Positions 47,111 to 55,444 of a DNA stretch of 64,000 bases are shown piece after piece. Below the pieces are notes generated by a model. The model did not search any database. It was not told the origin of the DNA and saw only the letters and a program-made list of their open reading frames with translations. This stretch comes from Amycolatopsis thailandensis (GTDB lineage Bacteria; Actinomycetota; Actinomycetes; Mycobacteriales; Pseudonocardiaceae). The position numbers were made by a program, and so were the translations under genes. Within the stretch, counting starts at the first letter, position 1. Every line of letters starts with the position of its first letter. The stretch is taken from positions 62,001-126,000 of the forward strand of contig NZ_NMQT01000015.1 in assembly GCF_002234405.1 (NCBI RefSeq), given 5' to 3'.

Positions 47111-47671
47111 TCAACGAGGTTTCAGCAGGTAGTCCACCACCGGCCGCAGCTCTTCGGCGGACGGCGGCTCGTCGTCGATGAGGCCCTGGATCAGCAGGCC
47201 GTCGATGCCGGCCAGGAACACCCGGAACGCGACCTCGTCGTCGTGCCGGACCATCGAGGTCAGCACGTCCAGCCAGCGCCGCGCGGCGGGCCGCAGCTCG
47301 GGTTTGCGCGCGGCCAGCAGGTACAGCTCGTACTCCGCCATCGTCCGCCCGCGCCGCGGGCCCAGCGCCTCCGCGAGCAGCCCGGCGACCTCTTCCGCGC
47401 CGCGGCTGCCGCGCGACCGGGCGCGGTCGATCATCCAGTAGACCTCGGTCGCCATGTCCCGGGCGCACGAGATGAGGGTCGCGATCAGCAGGTCGTCGAG
47501 GCTGGAGAAGTGATACGTCGTCGAAGCCGTCGGCACGCCCGCCTCGGTGGCGACCGTCCGATGGGTGACACCGGCGACGCCGTCCCGTTCGATCACCCGC
47601 AGCGCGGCCGCGATGATCTCGTCGCGCCGCTTCTCGCCCCTGGCCTTCCGGCCGTCGACCTGGATCTTCAC
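47111..47671 (-). CDS. TetR-family regulator of the SMR pump
   Basis: The protein has 186 residues and starts GTG at 47671, immediately after the SMR stop. The helix-turn-helix is EIIAAALRVIERDGVAGVTH with RTVATEAGVPTASTTYHFSS. The C-terminal helical domain shows RGRTMAEYELYLLAARKPEL. A regulator downstream of its target in the same operon implies feedback control through the dyad near 48016. Confidence 0.9.
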   Translation of the reverse strand: MKIQVDGRKARGEKRRDEIIAAALRVIERDGVAGVTHRTVATEAGVPTASTTYHFSSLDDLLIATLISCARDMATEVYWMIDRARSRGSRGAEEVAGLLAEALGPRRGRTMAEYELYLLAARKPELRPAARRWLDVLTSMVRHDDEVAFRVFLAGIDGLLIQGLIDDEPPSAEELRPVVDYLLKPR

Positions 47672-47998
47672 TTAGTGCGCGCTCCCTGCCTCGATCAACA
47701 CGACCCCGCCGACCACCAGTACCAGCCCGGCGATGACGGAGAGGTTGACCGGCTCCTTGAAGAACACCATGCCGACGGCCGCCACCAGCGCGACGCCTGC
47801 CGCGGCCCAGATCGCGTAGGCGACGCTCACCGGCACGCCGGCCTTCAGAACGTACGCGAGCGCGACGAACGCGAAGGCGTATCCGACCACCACGACGATG
47901 GACGGTCCCACCTTGGAGAAGCCCTCGGAAAGTTTCAACGAGACCGTGGCGGTTACCTCAGCGGCGATGGCGAAAGCGAGGAGAAGGTACGCACCCAT
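47672..47998 (-). CDS. Small multidrug resistance (SMR/EmrE) exporter
   Basis: The protein has 108 residues and four TM helices. The conserved membrane Glu is E14 (AIAAEVTATVSLKLSEGF), and the family signature is VSVAYAIWAAAGVALVAAVG. The dual-topology dimer exchanges protons for quaternary cations. It is the first gene of a two-gene operon with TetR. Confidence 0.94.
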   Translation of the reverse strand: MGAYLLLAFAIAAEVTATVSLKLSEGFSKVGPSIVVVVGYAFAFVALAYVLKAGVPVSVAYAIWAAAGVALVAAVGMVFFKEPVNLSVIAGLVLVVGGVVLIEAGSAH

Positions 47999-48015
47999 GT
48001 CACAAAAACTACCTG

Positions 48016-48025
48016 GACGATCGTC
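48016..48025. promoter_or_regulatory. Putative TetR operator for the SMR operon
   Basis: GACGATCGTC is a perfect 10-bp dyad 18 bp upstream of the SMR start. Weaker outer symmetry (CCTG/TTAA) leaves the full extent uncertain. Confidence 0.5.
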
Positions 48026-48080
48026 TTAAAACAAAGAGAGGTGTACACCACATCGGTGGGACTTGGGCGCGGTCAGTGGG

Positions 48081-48094
48081 TTACCCATCAGTAA
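48081..48094. promoter_or_regulatory. Putative TetR/FadR-type operator upstream of etfD
   Basis: TTAC-CCATCA-GTAA lies 59 bp before the etfD start, and GGTGTACACC, another perfect dyad, is at 48040-48049. Either could control the Fe-S protein gene; no regulator adjoins. Confidence 0.4.
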
Positions 48095-48152
48095 GAAGCA
48101 TTAGTCTGCCCGAACCACCACACAGCTTCACTCGGACGAAAGGCACCCGACG

Positions 48153-50447
48153 ATGGGCGCTGTACAGCTGACGCTCGGCGGGATCGCGGTCCTGCTCGGC
48201 GTCGTCGCCTGGGGAATGTTCTTCGCGACCATCGCCCGCTTCGTGCGGGTGATCCGCCTCGGTCAGCCGGACTCGACCCGCAACGGCCCGTTCATCCCGC
48301 GCATGAAGACCCTGATCAAGGAATTCGCCGCGCACACCCGGATGAACAAGGTCAAGAGCGTCGGCCCGGCGCACTGGCTGGTCATGTGGGGCTTCCTGCT
48401 CGGGTCGCTCGCCCTGTTCGAGGCGTACGGCGAGGTCTTCGTCCCGACGTGGGGCTGGCCGATCCTCGACGACTGGTCGCTGTTCCAGCTACTCATGGAG
48501 CTGCTCGGGGTCGGCACCATCGTGGGCATCCTGGTGCTGATCTGGATCCGGCAGAAGAACCACCCCCGCCGCGCGGACCGGCAGTCCCGCTTCCAGGGTT
48601 CCAACTTCAAGTGGGCGTACTTCATCGAAGCCGTCGTGCTCATCGAGGGCATCGGCATCATCGGTGTCCGCGCCGCGAAGTCGGCGCTGAACGTCCACGA
48701 GACCCCGGTCTGGGCCGCGTTCGTCTCGCACCCGATCGGTGAGCTGCTGCCCGCCAGCCCGAACCTGGTGTCGGTGTTCGCGTTCGTCAAGCTGATGAGC
48801 GCCACGATCTGGCTGTTCGTCATCGCGCGCACGATGACCATGGGCATCGCGTGGCACCGCTTCAGCGCCTTCTTCAACATCTACTTCAAGCGCGAGGCCG
48901 ACGGCGGAGTCGCGTTGGGCGCACTCAAGCCGATGATGAGCAACGGCAAAGTGCTCGACCTCGAAGAGGCGGACCCGGACGAGGACACCTTCGGCGTCGG
49001 CAAGATCGAGGACTTCAGCTGGAAGGGCTGGCTGGACTTCTCCACCTGCACCGAATGCGGCCGCTGCCAGTCGCAGTGCCCCGCGTGGAACACCGGCAAG
49101 CCGCTTTCGCCGAAGCTGCTCATCACGCAGCTTCGCGACCACGCCTACGCGAAGGCGCCGTACCTGCTCGCGGGCGGTAAGCGCGACATGGCCGGCGACG
49201 AGGTCGGCCTCTCCGGGGACAACATGTACGCGGGCATCGACGTCCTCGCGATCGCCGAGTCCCAGAAGGCGCTCATCGGCGACGACGGCGGCGTCATCGA
49301 CCCCGAGGTGCTGTGGTCCTGCACCTCTTGCGGCGCGTGCGTCGAGCAGTGCCCGGTGGACATCGAGCACGTCGACCACATCGTCGACATGCGCCGCTAC
49401 CAGGTGATGATCGAGTCCGCGTTCCCCAGCGAGCTCAACGGGATGTTCAAGAACCTGGAGAACAAGGGCAACCCGTGGGGCCAGAACGCCAAGGACCGGC
49501 TCGCCTGGACCGAGGACCTGGACTTCGAGGTGCCGGTGTTCGACGGCGACCTCGGCGACACCGAGTACCTCTTCTGGGTCGGTTGCGCGGGCGCGTTCGA
49601 AGACCGCGCGAAGAAGACCACGCGGGCCGTCGCGGAGCTGCTGCACATCGCGGGCGTCAAGTACACCGTGCTCGGCTCGGAGGAGTCCTGCACCGGTGAC
49701 CCGGCCCGCCGCGCGGGCAACGAGTTCCTGTTCCAGATGCTGGCGCAGCAGAACGTCGAGATCCTGAACTCGGTGTTCGAGGGCCGCGAACGCAAGGCGC
49801 GCAAGGTGGTCGTCACCTGTGCCCACTGCTTCAACACCCTCGCGAACGAGTACCCGGAACTGGGCGGCCAGTTCGACGTCGTGCACCACACGCAGCTGCT
49901 CAACCGCCTGGTGCGGGAGAAGCACCTGACCCCGGTGGCCCCGGTCGCCGAGGACGTCACCTACCACGACCCGTGCTACCTGGGCCGCCACAACAAGGTC
50001 TATGACGCTCCGCGTGAGCTCGTCGGCGCTTCGGGCGCACAGCTGCGCGAAATGCCGCGGCACGGCGACCGGTCGATGTGCTGTGGCGCCGGCGGCGCGC
50101 GGATGTGGATGGAAGAGAAGATCGGCAAGCGGATCAACGTCGAACGCGTGGACGAGGCGCTCGGCACCGCGCCGTCGAAGATCGCGACCGGCTGCCCGTT
50201 CTGCCGCGTCATGCTCACCGACGGTGTCACCGCCCGCCAGAGCGACGGACAGGCGAGCGAGAAGGTCGAGGTCGTCGACGTCGCGCAGCTGCTGCTGACC
50301 GCCGTCAAGCGCAAGCCGGAGCCGCAGCTGGTCCCGGCGGGAGCGCCGTCCCTGGACGGTGTCTCAGATGCTGAACTCGACGGGAAGGCCGACGTGCCCA
50401 CCGACGAAACGGCCACCGGGACGCCGCTCCCGGAGGAAGACAAGTAG
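48153..50447 (+). CDS. etfD: EtfD-type membrane Fe-S oxidoreductase (ETF:quinone electron transfer)
   Basis: The protein has 764 residues. About 270 N-terminal residues hold five to six TM helices of the NarI/respiratory-haem type. A ferredoxin domain follows with CTECGRCQSQCP (about 298) and CTSCGACVEQCP (about 389). Two CCG modules come next (YLFWVGCAGAFEDR with EESCTGDPARRAGNEF; YHDPCYLGRHN with CCGAGGARMWMEEK). This matches mycobacterial Rv0338c/EtfD, which carries electrons from acyl-CoA dehydrogenases, via EtfBA, to menaquinone. It is a single gene followed by a strong terminator, and no etfBA is nearby. Confidence 0.92.
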   Translation: MGAVQLTLGGIAVLLGVVAWGMFFATIARFVRVIRLGQPDSTRNGPFIPRMKTLIKEFAAHTRMNKVKSVGPAHWLVMWGFLLGSLALFEAYGEVFVPTWGWPILDDWSLFQLLMELLGVGTIVGILVLIWIRQKNHPRRADRQSRFQGSNFKWAYFIEAVVLIEGIGIIGVRAAKSALNVHETPVWAAFVSHPIGELLPASPNLVSVFAFVKLMSATIWLFVIARTMTMGIAWHRFSAFFNIYFKREADGGVALGALKPMMSNGKVLDLEEADPDEDTFGVGKIEDFSWKGWLDFSTCTECGRCQSQCPAWNTGKPLSPKLLITQLRDHAYAKAPYLLAGGKRDMAGDEVGLSGDNMYAGIDVLAIAESQKALIGDDGGVIDPEVLWSCTSCGACVEQCPVDIEHVDHIVDMRRYQVMIESAFPSELNGMFKNLENKGNPWGQNAKDRLAWTEDLDFEVPVFDGDLGDTEYLFWVGCAGAFEDRAKKTTRAVAELLHIAGVKYTVLGSEESCTGDPARRAGNEFLFQMLAQQNVEILNSVFEGRERKARKVVVTCAHCFNTLANEYPELGGQFDVVHHTQLLNRLVREKHLTPVAPVAEDVTYHDPCYLGRHNKVYDAPRELVGASGAQLREMPRHGDRSMCCGAGGARMWMEEKIGKRINVERVDEALGTAPSKIATGCPFCRVMLTDGVTARQSDGQASEKVEVVDVAQLLLTAVKRKPEPQLVPAGAPSLDGVSDAELDGKADVPTDETATGTPLPEEDK

Positions 50448-50460
50448 AACATCGAGGTCG

Positions 50461-50510
50461 GAGGGAACATTCTCTCGCACATAATGCGAGAGAATGTTCC
50501 CTCTTGTTTT
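50461..50510 (+). terminator. Rho-independent terminator of etfD
   Basis: A perfect 19-bp stem (GAGGGAACATTCTCTCGCA against its complement), a CATAA loop and a TTGTTTT tract begin 13 bp after the stop. Confidence 0.95.
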
Positions 50511-50605
50511 ATCCCGGACTTGACCATTCCGTTCCCATTACCCGTTCGGCGGTACACCGTGGCGATAGGCTGCAGCGGATCCGAAAAAAGGGGCGAGGAA
50601 AATCA

Positions 50606-51118
50606 ATGGGCAACCGTCACGAACTCCGTCCGGGCAAGGGACACCGCCTCGCGATTCCGGGATCGTCGACACTGCGCCCGCCCGCCCGTCTCCCCTCGGC
50701 CGCGGCGCTCGCCAGGATGGCACAGGAAGCGACCATCCCCAGCATCCCGGCCGCCCGGCGGCCACCGCGCCGGGAAGCGCAACGCACGCGCGTCCGCCCG
50801 TACGTCCGCACGGGCGGACGCACCCAGGCCAAGCGGAACTTCGCCATCGAAGCGATGATCTCGGTCCGGAACGACGCGCCATGGAGCGCGCCGGGGTTCA
50901 GTGTCGAATTCCATTCCGTCCGATCACTGTGCCGGCGTCCGACTTCCGTCGCGGAAGTGGCGGCGTCACTAAGCGTTCCACTCGGCGTCGCAAAGGTCCT
51001 TTTGGGTGATATGGCCGAGCTCGGTCTGGTTACCGTTCATGAAACGCAGGCTGAATTCGACGGTCATCCGGCGCTCGCCTTGATGGAACGCGTCCTGCAG
51101 GGTTTGCGTCGCCTGTGA
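50606..51118 (+). CDS. DUF742 protein (orphan)
   Basis: The protein has 170 residues from the ATG at 50606, preceded by GGGGCGAGGAAAATCA. A basic N-terminal half (RRPPRREAQRTRVRPYVRTG) leads into the DUF742 winged-helix-like domain (IEAMISV, FHSVRSLCRRPTSVAEVAAS, LGVAKVLLGDMAELGLVTVH). DUF742 proteins normally sit in conservons with a sensor kinase, a roadblock protein and a small GTPase. None of those is here, so this is a stand-alone copy with an unusually long basic leader. Confidence 0.82.
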   Translation: MGNRHELRPGKGHRLAIPGSSTLRPPARLPSAAALARMAQEATIPSIPAARRPPRREAQRTRVRPYVRTGGRTQAKRNFAIEAMISVRNDAPWSAPGFSVEFHSVRSLCRRPTSVAEVAASLSVPLGVAKVLLGDMAELGLVTVHETQAEFDGHPALALMERVLQGLRRL

Positions 51119-51148
51119 GATCGGCCCACTCGCACTACGCTGCGCTAG

Positions 51149-52144
51149 GTGAGTGAAGAATCCGGTGGCGAAAGCACCCTGACCGTGGTGCTGGCGGGTG
51201 GGGTCAACCTCGCCATCGCCGTGCTGAAACTGATCGCCGGGATCATCACCGGCTCCGGCGCGATGCTTTCGGAGGCCGCGCACTCGGTCGCCGACACGAT
51301 CACCGAAGTACTCCTGCTGACCGCGCTGAAACGCTCGGACCGCCCCGCCGACCGCGTCCACCCCTTCGGCTACGGCAAGGAGCGGTACTTCTGGTCGCTG
51401 CTCGCGGCGGTGTCGATCTTCGCCTCCGGCGCGATGTTCGCGCTCTACGAAGGCTTCTCGACGGTGTTCGGGGAGGAGACCGAGCAGACCGATCCGATCG
51501 TCGGCTACATCGTCCTCGGGATCGCCTTCGTCCTCGAGTCCGTCTCGTGGTTCCAGGCCGTGCGGCAGGTGCGGCGCGACGCCGCCGACGCGGGTCAGAA
51601 GGTCTCGGTCTACTTGCGGATGATCGACGACCCCGCGCCGAAGACCGTCCTGTTCGAGGATTCGGCCGCGCTGATCGGCCTGCTGCTCGCCTTCGCCGGG
51701 ATCGGGCTGCACCAGCTCACCGGCTCGCACGTCTGGGACGGCGTGGCGTCGATCGCGATCGGGGTGCTGCTGGCGCTGGTCGCCTACGTGCTCGGGCGCA
51801 CCAACCGCGGCCTGCTGATCGGCAGGCAGGCGGATCCGAGGCTGGTGCGCGGGGTGCGGGACCAGCTGATGGGCGCGGCCGAGATCGAGGCCGTCGTCGA
51901 TCTTCAGACCATGCTGATGGGCACCGACCAGGTACTCGTCTGCGCCCGCGTCGACTTCGACGACGCACTGGGCGCGGCGGACGTCGAACGCGCCTGCGTC
52001 CGGATGGCGGCCGAACTGATCCGGGAGTTCGGCGACGTCACCGAGGTGTTCATCGAACCGGTCCCGCGTACGGATCCCGACCTGCGCGCGACGGTGCTGG
52101 CCCGCTACGGCGAGATCGCCGAACGCTGGGAAAAGGGTCAGTAG
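51149..52144 (+). CDS. Cation diffusion facilitator (CDF) metal exporter
   Basis: The protein has 331 residues and starts GTG at 51149. Six TM helices are predicted. TM2 has the metal-site pattern LSEAAHSVADTITE (H-x-x-x-D), then HPFGYGKERYFWSLLAA follows, and TM5 has FEDSAALIGLLLAFAGIGLH (the E-D-S-A-A variant site). A C-terminal ferredoxin-like domain (about 235-320) ends the protein. It exports Zn, Mn or Fe by proton exchange. Its end overlaps the convergent CAP gene by 7 bp. Confidence 0.92.
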   Translation: MSEESGGESTLTVVLAGGVNLAIAVLKLIAGIITGSGAMLSEAAHSVADTITEVLLLTALKRSDRPADRVHPFGYGKERYFWSLLAAVSIFASGAMFALYEGFSTVFGEETEQTDPIVGYIVLGIAFVLESVSWFQAVRQVRRDAADAGQKVSVYLRMIDDPAPKTVLFEDSAALIGLLLAFAGIGLHQLTGSHVWDGVASIAIGVLLALVAYVLGRTNRGLLIGRQADPRLVRGVRDQLMGAAEIEAVVDLQTMLMGTDQVLVCARVDFDDALGAADVERACVRMAAELIREFGDVTEVFIEPVPRTDPDLRATVLARYGEIAERWEKGQ

Positions 52145-52908
52145 CCGAAGTTCTGCGTCCAGTACATGCCCTTGGTGTTGACGCCGACGCCGATCTTCTT
52201 CAGCTTGCAGTTCAGGATGTTCGCCCGGTGGCCCTCGGAGTTCATCCAGGCGTCCATCACCTTGGCGGCGTTCGACTGCCCCTTGGCGATGTTCTCGGCG
52301 CCCGGCTTGTCGTAACCCGCGGCACGGATGCGCTGATCGAACGTGGTGCCTTCCGGCGTGGTGTGCGAGAAGTAGTTCCGCGCCGACATGTCGTCGCTGT
52401 GGCCCTGCGCGGCGGCGGCGAGATGCGATTCGTTGCTCACCGGCGAGCAGCCCGCGTCGGCGCGCTCGGAGTTGACGAGCTCGATGACCTGACCGGCGAG
52501 CGAGCTGTCCTGCGAACGAGGCGGGTCCTGGGCCTTGCTCGGAGTGGGCTTCGGGGTTTCGGAAGGCTTGGGCGGCTCGGCCGCGGCGGAGGAAGAGCTG
52601 GGCGGCGCGGACGAAGACGTGGGAGCCGCCGAAGACGACGTCGGGGCCGCAGAGCCGGGCGCGGAGCCGTCCGGTGCCGCGGAGGTCGTCTGACCGAAGT
52701 AGGCAGGAGGTTTCGCGAGGGCTTCGCCGGGTCTGCCCTTGGTGTCGGGGACGCTCAACGACAGGTTGCTCAACGCGGTGCCCTGGAACCGATCGGTCAC
52801 CATCAGGTAGCTCGCGCTCGCGATCACCCCGCCCAGCAGCACGCTGAGTGTGACAAGCAGTAACCGGCTTCGTGTTCTATTGGGGGACACGGGGCCGAAA
52901 ACTATCAC
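52138..52908 (-). CDS. Secreted CAP-domain (SCP/PR1) protein
   Basis: The protein has 256 residues. The N-terminal membrane anchor is LLLVTLSVLLGGVIASASYL. A linker of about 60 residues rich in Ser, Ala and Pro with repeated SSSAAPTSSSA follows, then the CAP domain (about 130-256): VIELVNSERADAGCSPVSNE, HSDDMSARNYFSHTTPEG, AENIAKGQ and WMNSEGHRANILNCKLKKIG, with the cavity residues His and Glu. One Cys pair is likely. The GTG at 52890 (VSPNRT) is an alternative start. Confidence 0.9.
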   Translation of the reverse strand: MIVFGPVSPNRTRSRLLLVTLSVLLGGVIASASYLMVTDRFQGTALSNLSLSVPDTKGRPGEALAKPPAYFGQTTSAAPDGSAPGSAAPTSSSAAPTSSSAPPSSSSAAAEPPKPSETPKPTPSKAQDPPRSQDSSLAGQVIELVNSERADAGCSPVSNESHLAAAAQGHSDDMSARNYFSHTTPEGTTFDQRIRAAGYDKPGAENIAKGQSNAAKVMDAWMNSEGHRANILNCKLKKIGVGVNTKGMYWTQNFGY

Positions 52909-52948
52909 GAACTGGTTACGGCAATACCCCCGAAAGTAGTAATACCGG

Positions 52949-53416
52949 TCAGCGGTTGCCGTGAGTGATCATTTCCGTCGACTCATGGGTGATCGCGGTC
53001 GCGTCAGCCAGGAACCGGAGAACGGTCTCCAGCTCACCGTCCGTATACCCCTCACAGGCCTCCCGGACCCGCTTCACCAGGTGGTCCCACATCGGCGCGG
53101 CGGCGGCCATCATCGCCCCGTCGATCTCGATGAGCACCTTCCGCCGGTCGTCCGGATGCGGTTTCCGCGTGACGACCCCCTTGCCCACGAGCCTGTCGAT
53201 GAGCGCGGTGATCGACGCCGGCGCGAGCCCGGAGAGCTGCGAAAGCGCCTTGGGCGTCTGCGGGCCGAAGCGGGCGAGGTAGTCCGCCACCTTGCTCTCG
53301 ACGGCCGAGAGGCCCCCTTGCTCGGCGATCGCCGAGTGGAACATGACCGTCTCCGTCGACAACGCCCGCGATCCGCCGAGGATCCGCTCGACCAGTTCCG
53401 CTCGCTCGCTTGACAC
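52949..53416 (-). CDS. MarR-family regulator
   Basis: The protein has 155 residues and starts GTG at 53416. The winged helix is TPKALSQLSGLAPASITALI then DRLVGKGVVTRKPHPDDRRK (wing with D-D-R-R-K). It is divergent from the flavin monooxygenase across a 73-bp gap holding the dyad GTTCGACAGAAC, so it probably controls that gene. Confidence 0.9.
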   Translation of the reverse strand: MSSERAELVERILGGSRALSTETVMFHSAIAEQGGLSAVESKVADYLARFGPQTPKALSQLSGLAPASITALIDRLVGKGVVTRKPHPDDRRKVLIEIDGAMMAAAAPMWDHLVKRVREACEGYTDGELETVLRFLADATAITHESTEMITHGNR

Positions 53417-53440
53417 GTCGGCCAGCCTAGCGGAGTCTTT

Positions 53441-53452
53441 AGTTCGACAGAA
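53441..53452. promoter_or_regulatory. Putative MarR operator
   Basis: GTTC-GACA-GAAC, flanked by TTTA and GAATTAG, lies in the divergent gap between the MarR gene and the monooxygenase. The dyad is short and the boundaries are approximate. Confidence 0.45.
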
Positions 53453-53489
53453 CGAATTAGTTTCTAAGAGATTCGATGGGGTGAACTAC

Positions 53490-54680
53490 ATGGCGAAGGC
53501 ACTGATCGCCGGTGGGGGTATCGCGGGCACGATCACGGCGATCGCACTGCACGAGACCGGCCACGAGCCGGTGATCCACGAGGCGTACGACCGGACCGCG
53601 GAAGGGGTCGGCGCGTTCCTGACCCTCGCGGTGAACGGACTCGACGCGCTGGCACCACTGGGACTGAAAGGCCTGGTCAAGGACCTGGGATTCGATACGC
53701 CGCGGATCAAGATGCACCTGGGGAGCGGGCGTGAACTGGCGGACTTCGCGCTCGGCGGGCAGCTGGAAGACGGCACCGTCAGCCAGACCGTGCTGCGCTC
53801 CGACCTGTACGTCGCCCTTCGCGACGAAGCCGTCAGACGCGGTATCGAAGTCCGCTACGGCAAACGTCTGGCCGACGCGCAGGAGACCGGCGGCGGCGTG
53901 CGCGCGACGTTCGAAGACGGTTCGTCGTCCGAAGGCGACCTGCTGATCGGCGCGGACGGACTCCGGTCGCGGGTGCGGGAGGTCATCGACCCGCGGGCGC
54001 CGTCGCCTCGTTACGTGCCCCTGCTGAACACCGGCGGGCTGGCCGAAGGCCTGCGGCTGGACGACGAACCCGGCGTCATGCACATGACCTTCGGCAAGCG
54101 GCTGTTCTTCTCGCACGTCGTCCACCCGGACGGCGGCGTCTGGTGGTTCGCGAACGTCCCCCGGAAGCAGGAGCCGTCGCAGGCGGAACTCGCCGCGATG
54201 ACCGGCGACGCGTGGCGCGAGGACCTGATCAGGCAGCTGGCGGTGGACCGCACCCCGGCCGTCGGGATCGTGCGCGCGACGCGCGAGATCTACCGGCCGT
54301 GGGCGACGTACGACTTCCCGAGCATGCCGGTCTGGCGGACGGACCGGATGGTCGTCATCGGCGACGCCGCCCACGCGACCTCACCGGCGGCGGGCCAGGG
54401 CGCCGCGATGGCGATCGAGGACGCCGTCACGCTGGCGCGATGCCTGCGTGACGTGCCCTCGATCCCGAAAGCGCTCGGCGCCTACGAAGGATTGCGCCGT
54501 GAGCGCGTCGAAGCCGTCGTCGAGCGCGGCAAGCGCAACGGCGACGCGAAGGCGGCCGGACCCGTCGGACGGGTGATCCGGGACTTCTTCATCACGCGGG
54601 CGTTCAAGAACCCGCCTGCCGAGGACCCGAACGCCTTCATGTGGCGGCACCGGATCGACTGGGAAGCCCCCGTGAGCTGA
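53490..54680 (+). CDS. FAD-dependent aromatic-type monooxygenase
   Basis: The protein has 396 residues from the ATG at 53490. The Rossmann motif is ALIAGGGIAGTITAIALHET (G-x-G-x-x-G). The DG fingerprint is LLIGADGLRSRVRE. The third motif is RMVVIGDAAHATSPAAGQGA (G-D-A-x-H-x-x-x-P). This is the PHBH/TetX-like class A hydroxylase group, and TetX-type antibiotic inactivation is possible. It is paired with a divergent MarR. A longer frame from 53292 runs through the MarR gene. Confidence 0.92.
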   Translation: MAKALIAGGGIAGTITAIALHETGHEPVIHEAYDRTAEGVGAFLTLAVNGLDALAPLGLKGLVKDLGFDTPRIKMHLGSGRELADFALGGQLEDGTVSQTVLRSDLYVALRDEAVRRGIEVRYGKRLADAQETGGGVRATFEDGSSSEGDLLIGADGLRSRVREVIDPRAPSPRYVPLLNTGGLAEGLRLDDEPGVMHMTFGKRLFFSHVVHPDGGVWWFANVPRKQEPSQAELAAMTGDAWREDLIRQLAVDRTPAVGIVRATREIYRPWATYDFPSMPVWRTDRMVVIGDAAHATSPAAGQGAAMAIEDAVTLARCLRDVPSIPKALGAYEGLRRERVEAVVERGKRNGDAKAAGPVGRVIRDFFITRAFKNPPAEDPNAFMWRHRIDWEAPVS

Positions 54681-54683
54681 CTC

Positions 54684-54768
54684 GTGTCTCCCCAAGGGCG
54701 CTCAGCGCCCGACGGAGACTTCACCGTCGAGCGCCCGCTCTTGGGCCGGAGGCCCACGGAAACACGAT
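54684..54768. terminator. Long cruciform-forming palindrome between convergent genes
   Basis: The outer arms GTGTCTCC/GGAAACAC enclose AAGGGCGCTC/GAGCGCCCGCTCTT and an inner GACGGAGA/TCACCGTC stem. It lies between the monooxygenase and dcd, which converge. There is no T-run. 54769-54849 holds nothing recognised. Confidence 0.65.
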
Positions 54769-54849
54769 GAAGGGGCGGCTTCACTCCCAACATGACGCGG
54801 GTACGCCACGTCGCCCCTTCGGCGGGTTTCCGTCAGCGCTCGACAGAAA

Positions 54850-55431
54850 TCACCGCCAGGTGTCGACGCGGTGGAAGTTCTTGTACGCGCGACTCGGGGT
54901 CGGGCCCCGCTGCCCCTGGTAGCGCGAACCGGCCTCGTTCGAGCCGTACGGGAACTCCGCCGCGCTGGACAGGCGGAAGATGCAGAGCTGGCCGATCTTC
55001 ATCCCCGGCCAGAGCGTGATCGGCAGGTTGGCCACGTTCGACAGTTCGAGGGTGATGTGGCCGGAGAAGCCGGGGTCGATGAAGCCCGCGGTCGAGTGGG
55101 TGAGCAGGCCGAGGCGGCCGAGGGAGGACTTGCCCTCCAGGCGGCCGGCGAGGTCGTCGGCGAGCGTGACGGTCTCGTAGGTCGAACCCAGCACGAACTC
55201 GCCGGGGTGGAGGACGAAGGGGTCTTCGCCCTCCTTCTCGACCAGCGACGTCAGCTCGTCCTGCTGGAGCTGCGGGTCGATATGCGTGTACTTGCTGTTG
55301 TCGAACACGCGGAAGAAGCGGTCGAGTCGCACGTCGATGCTCGACGGCTGGACCATCGTCGGGTCGAACGGGTCGACGCCGAGACGGCCGGCGTCGAGCT
55401 CTTTACGGAGGTCACGGTCGCTGAGGAGCAC
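54850..55431 (-). CDS. dcd: dCTP deaminase (probably bifunctional with dUTPase)
   Basis: The protein has 193 residues and starts GTG at 55431. [20 protein letters not shown] followed by [15 protein letters not shown] holds the active-site Ser/Arg and Glu. [11 protein letters not shown] follows, and the C-terminus [18 protein letters not shown] closes over the nucleotide. Mycobacterial Dcd turns dCTP directly into dUMP, and the length here matches it. The T-A near the active site (HSTAGF) fits that bifunctional class. Confidence 0.95.
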   Translation of the reverse strand: MLLSDRDLRKELDAGRLGVDPFDPTMVQPSSIDVRLDRFFRVFDNSKYTHIDPQLQQDELTSLVEKEGEDPFVLHPGEFVLGSTYETVTLADDLAGRLEGKSSLGRLGLLTHSTAGFIDPGFSGHITLELSNVANLPITLWPGMKIGQLCIFRLSSAAEFPYGSNEAGSRYQGQRGPTPSRAYKNFHRVDTWR

Positions 55432-55444
55432 GCGCTCAGCGTAG

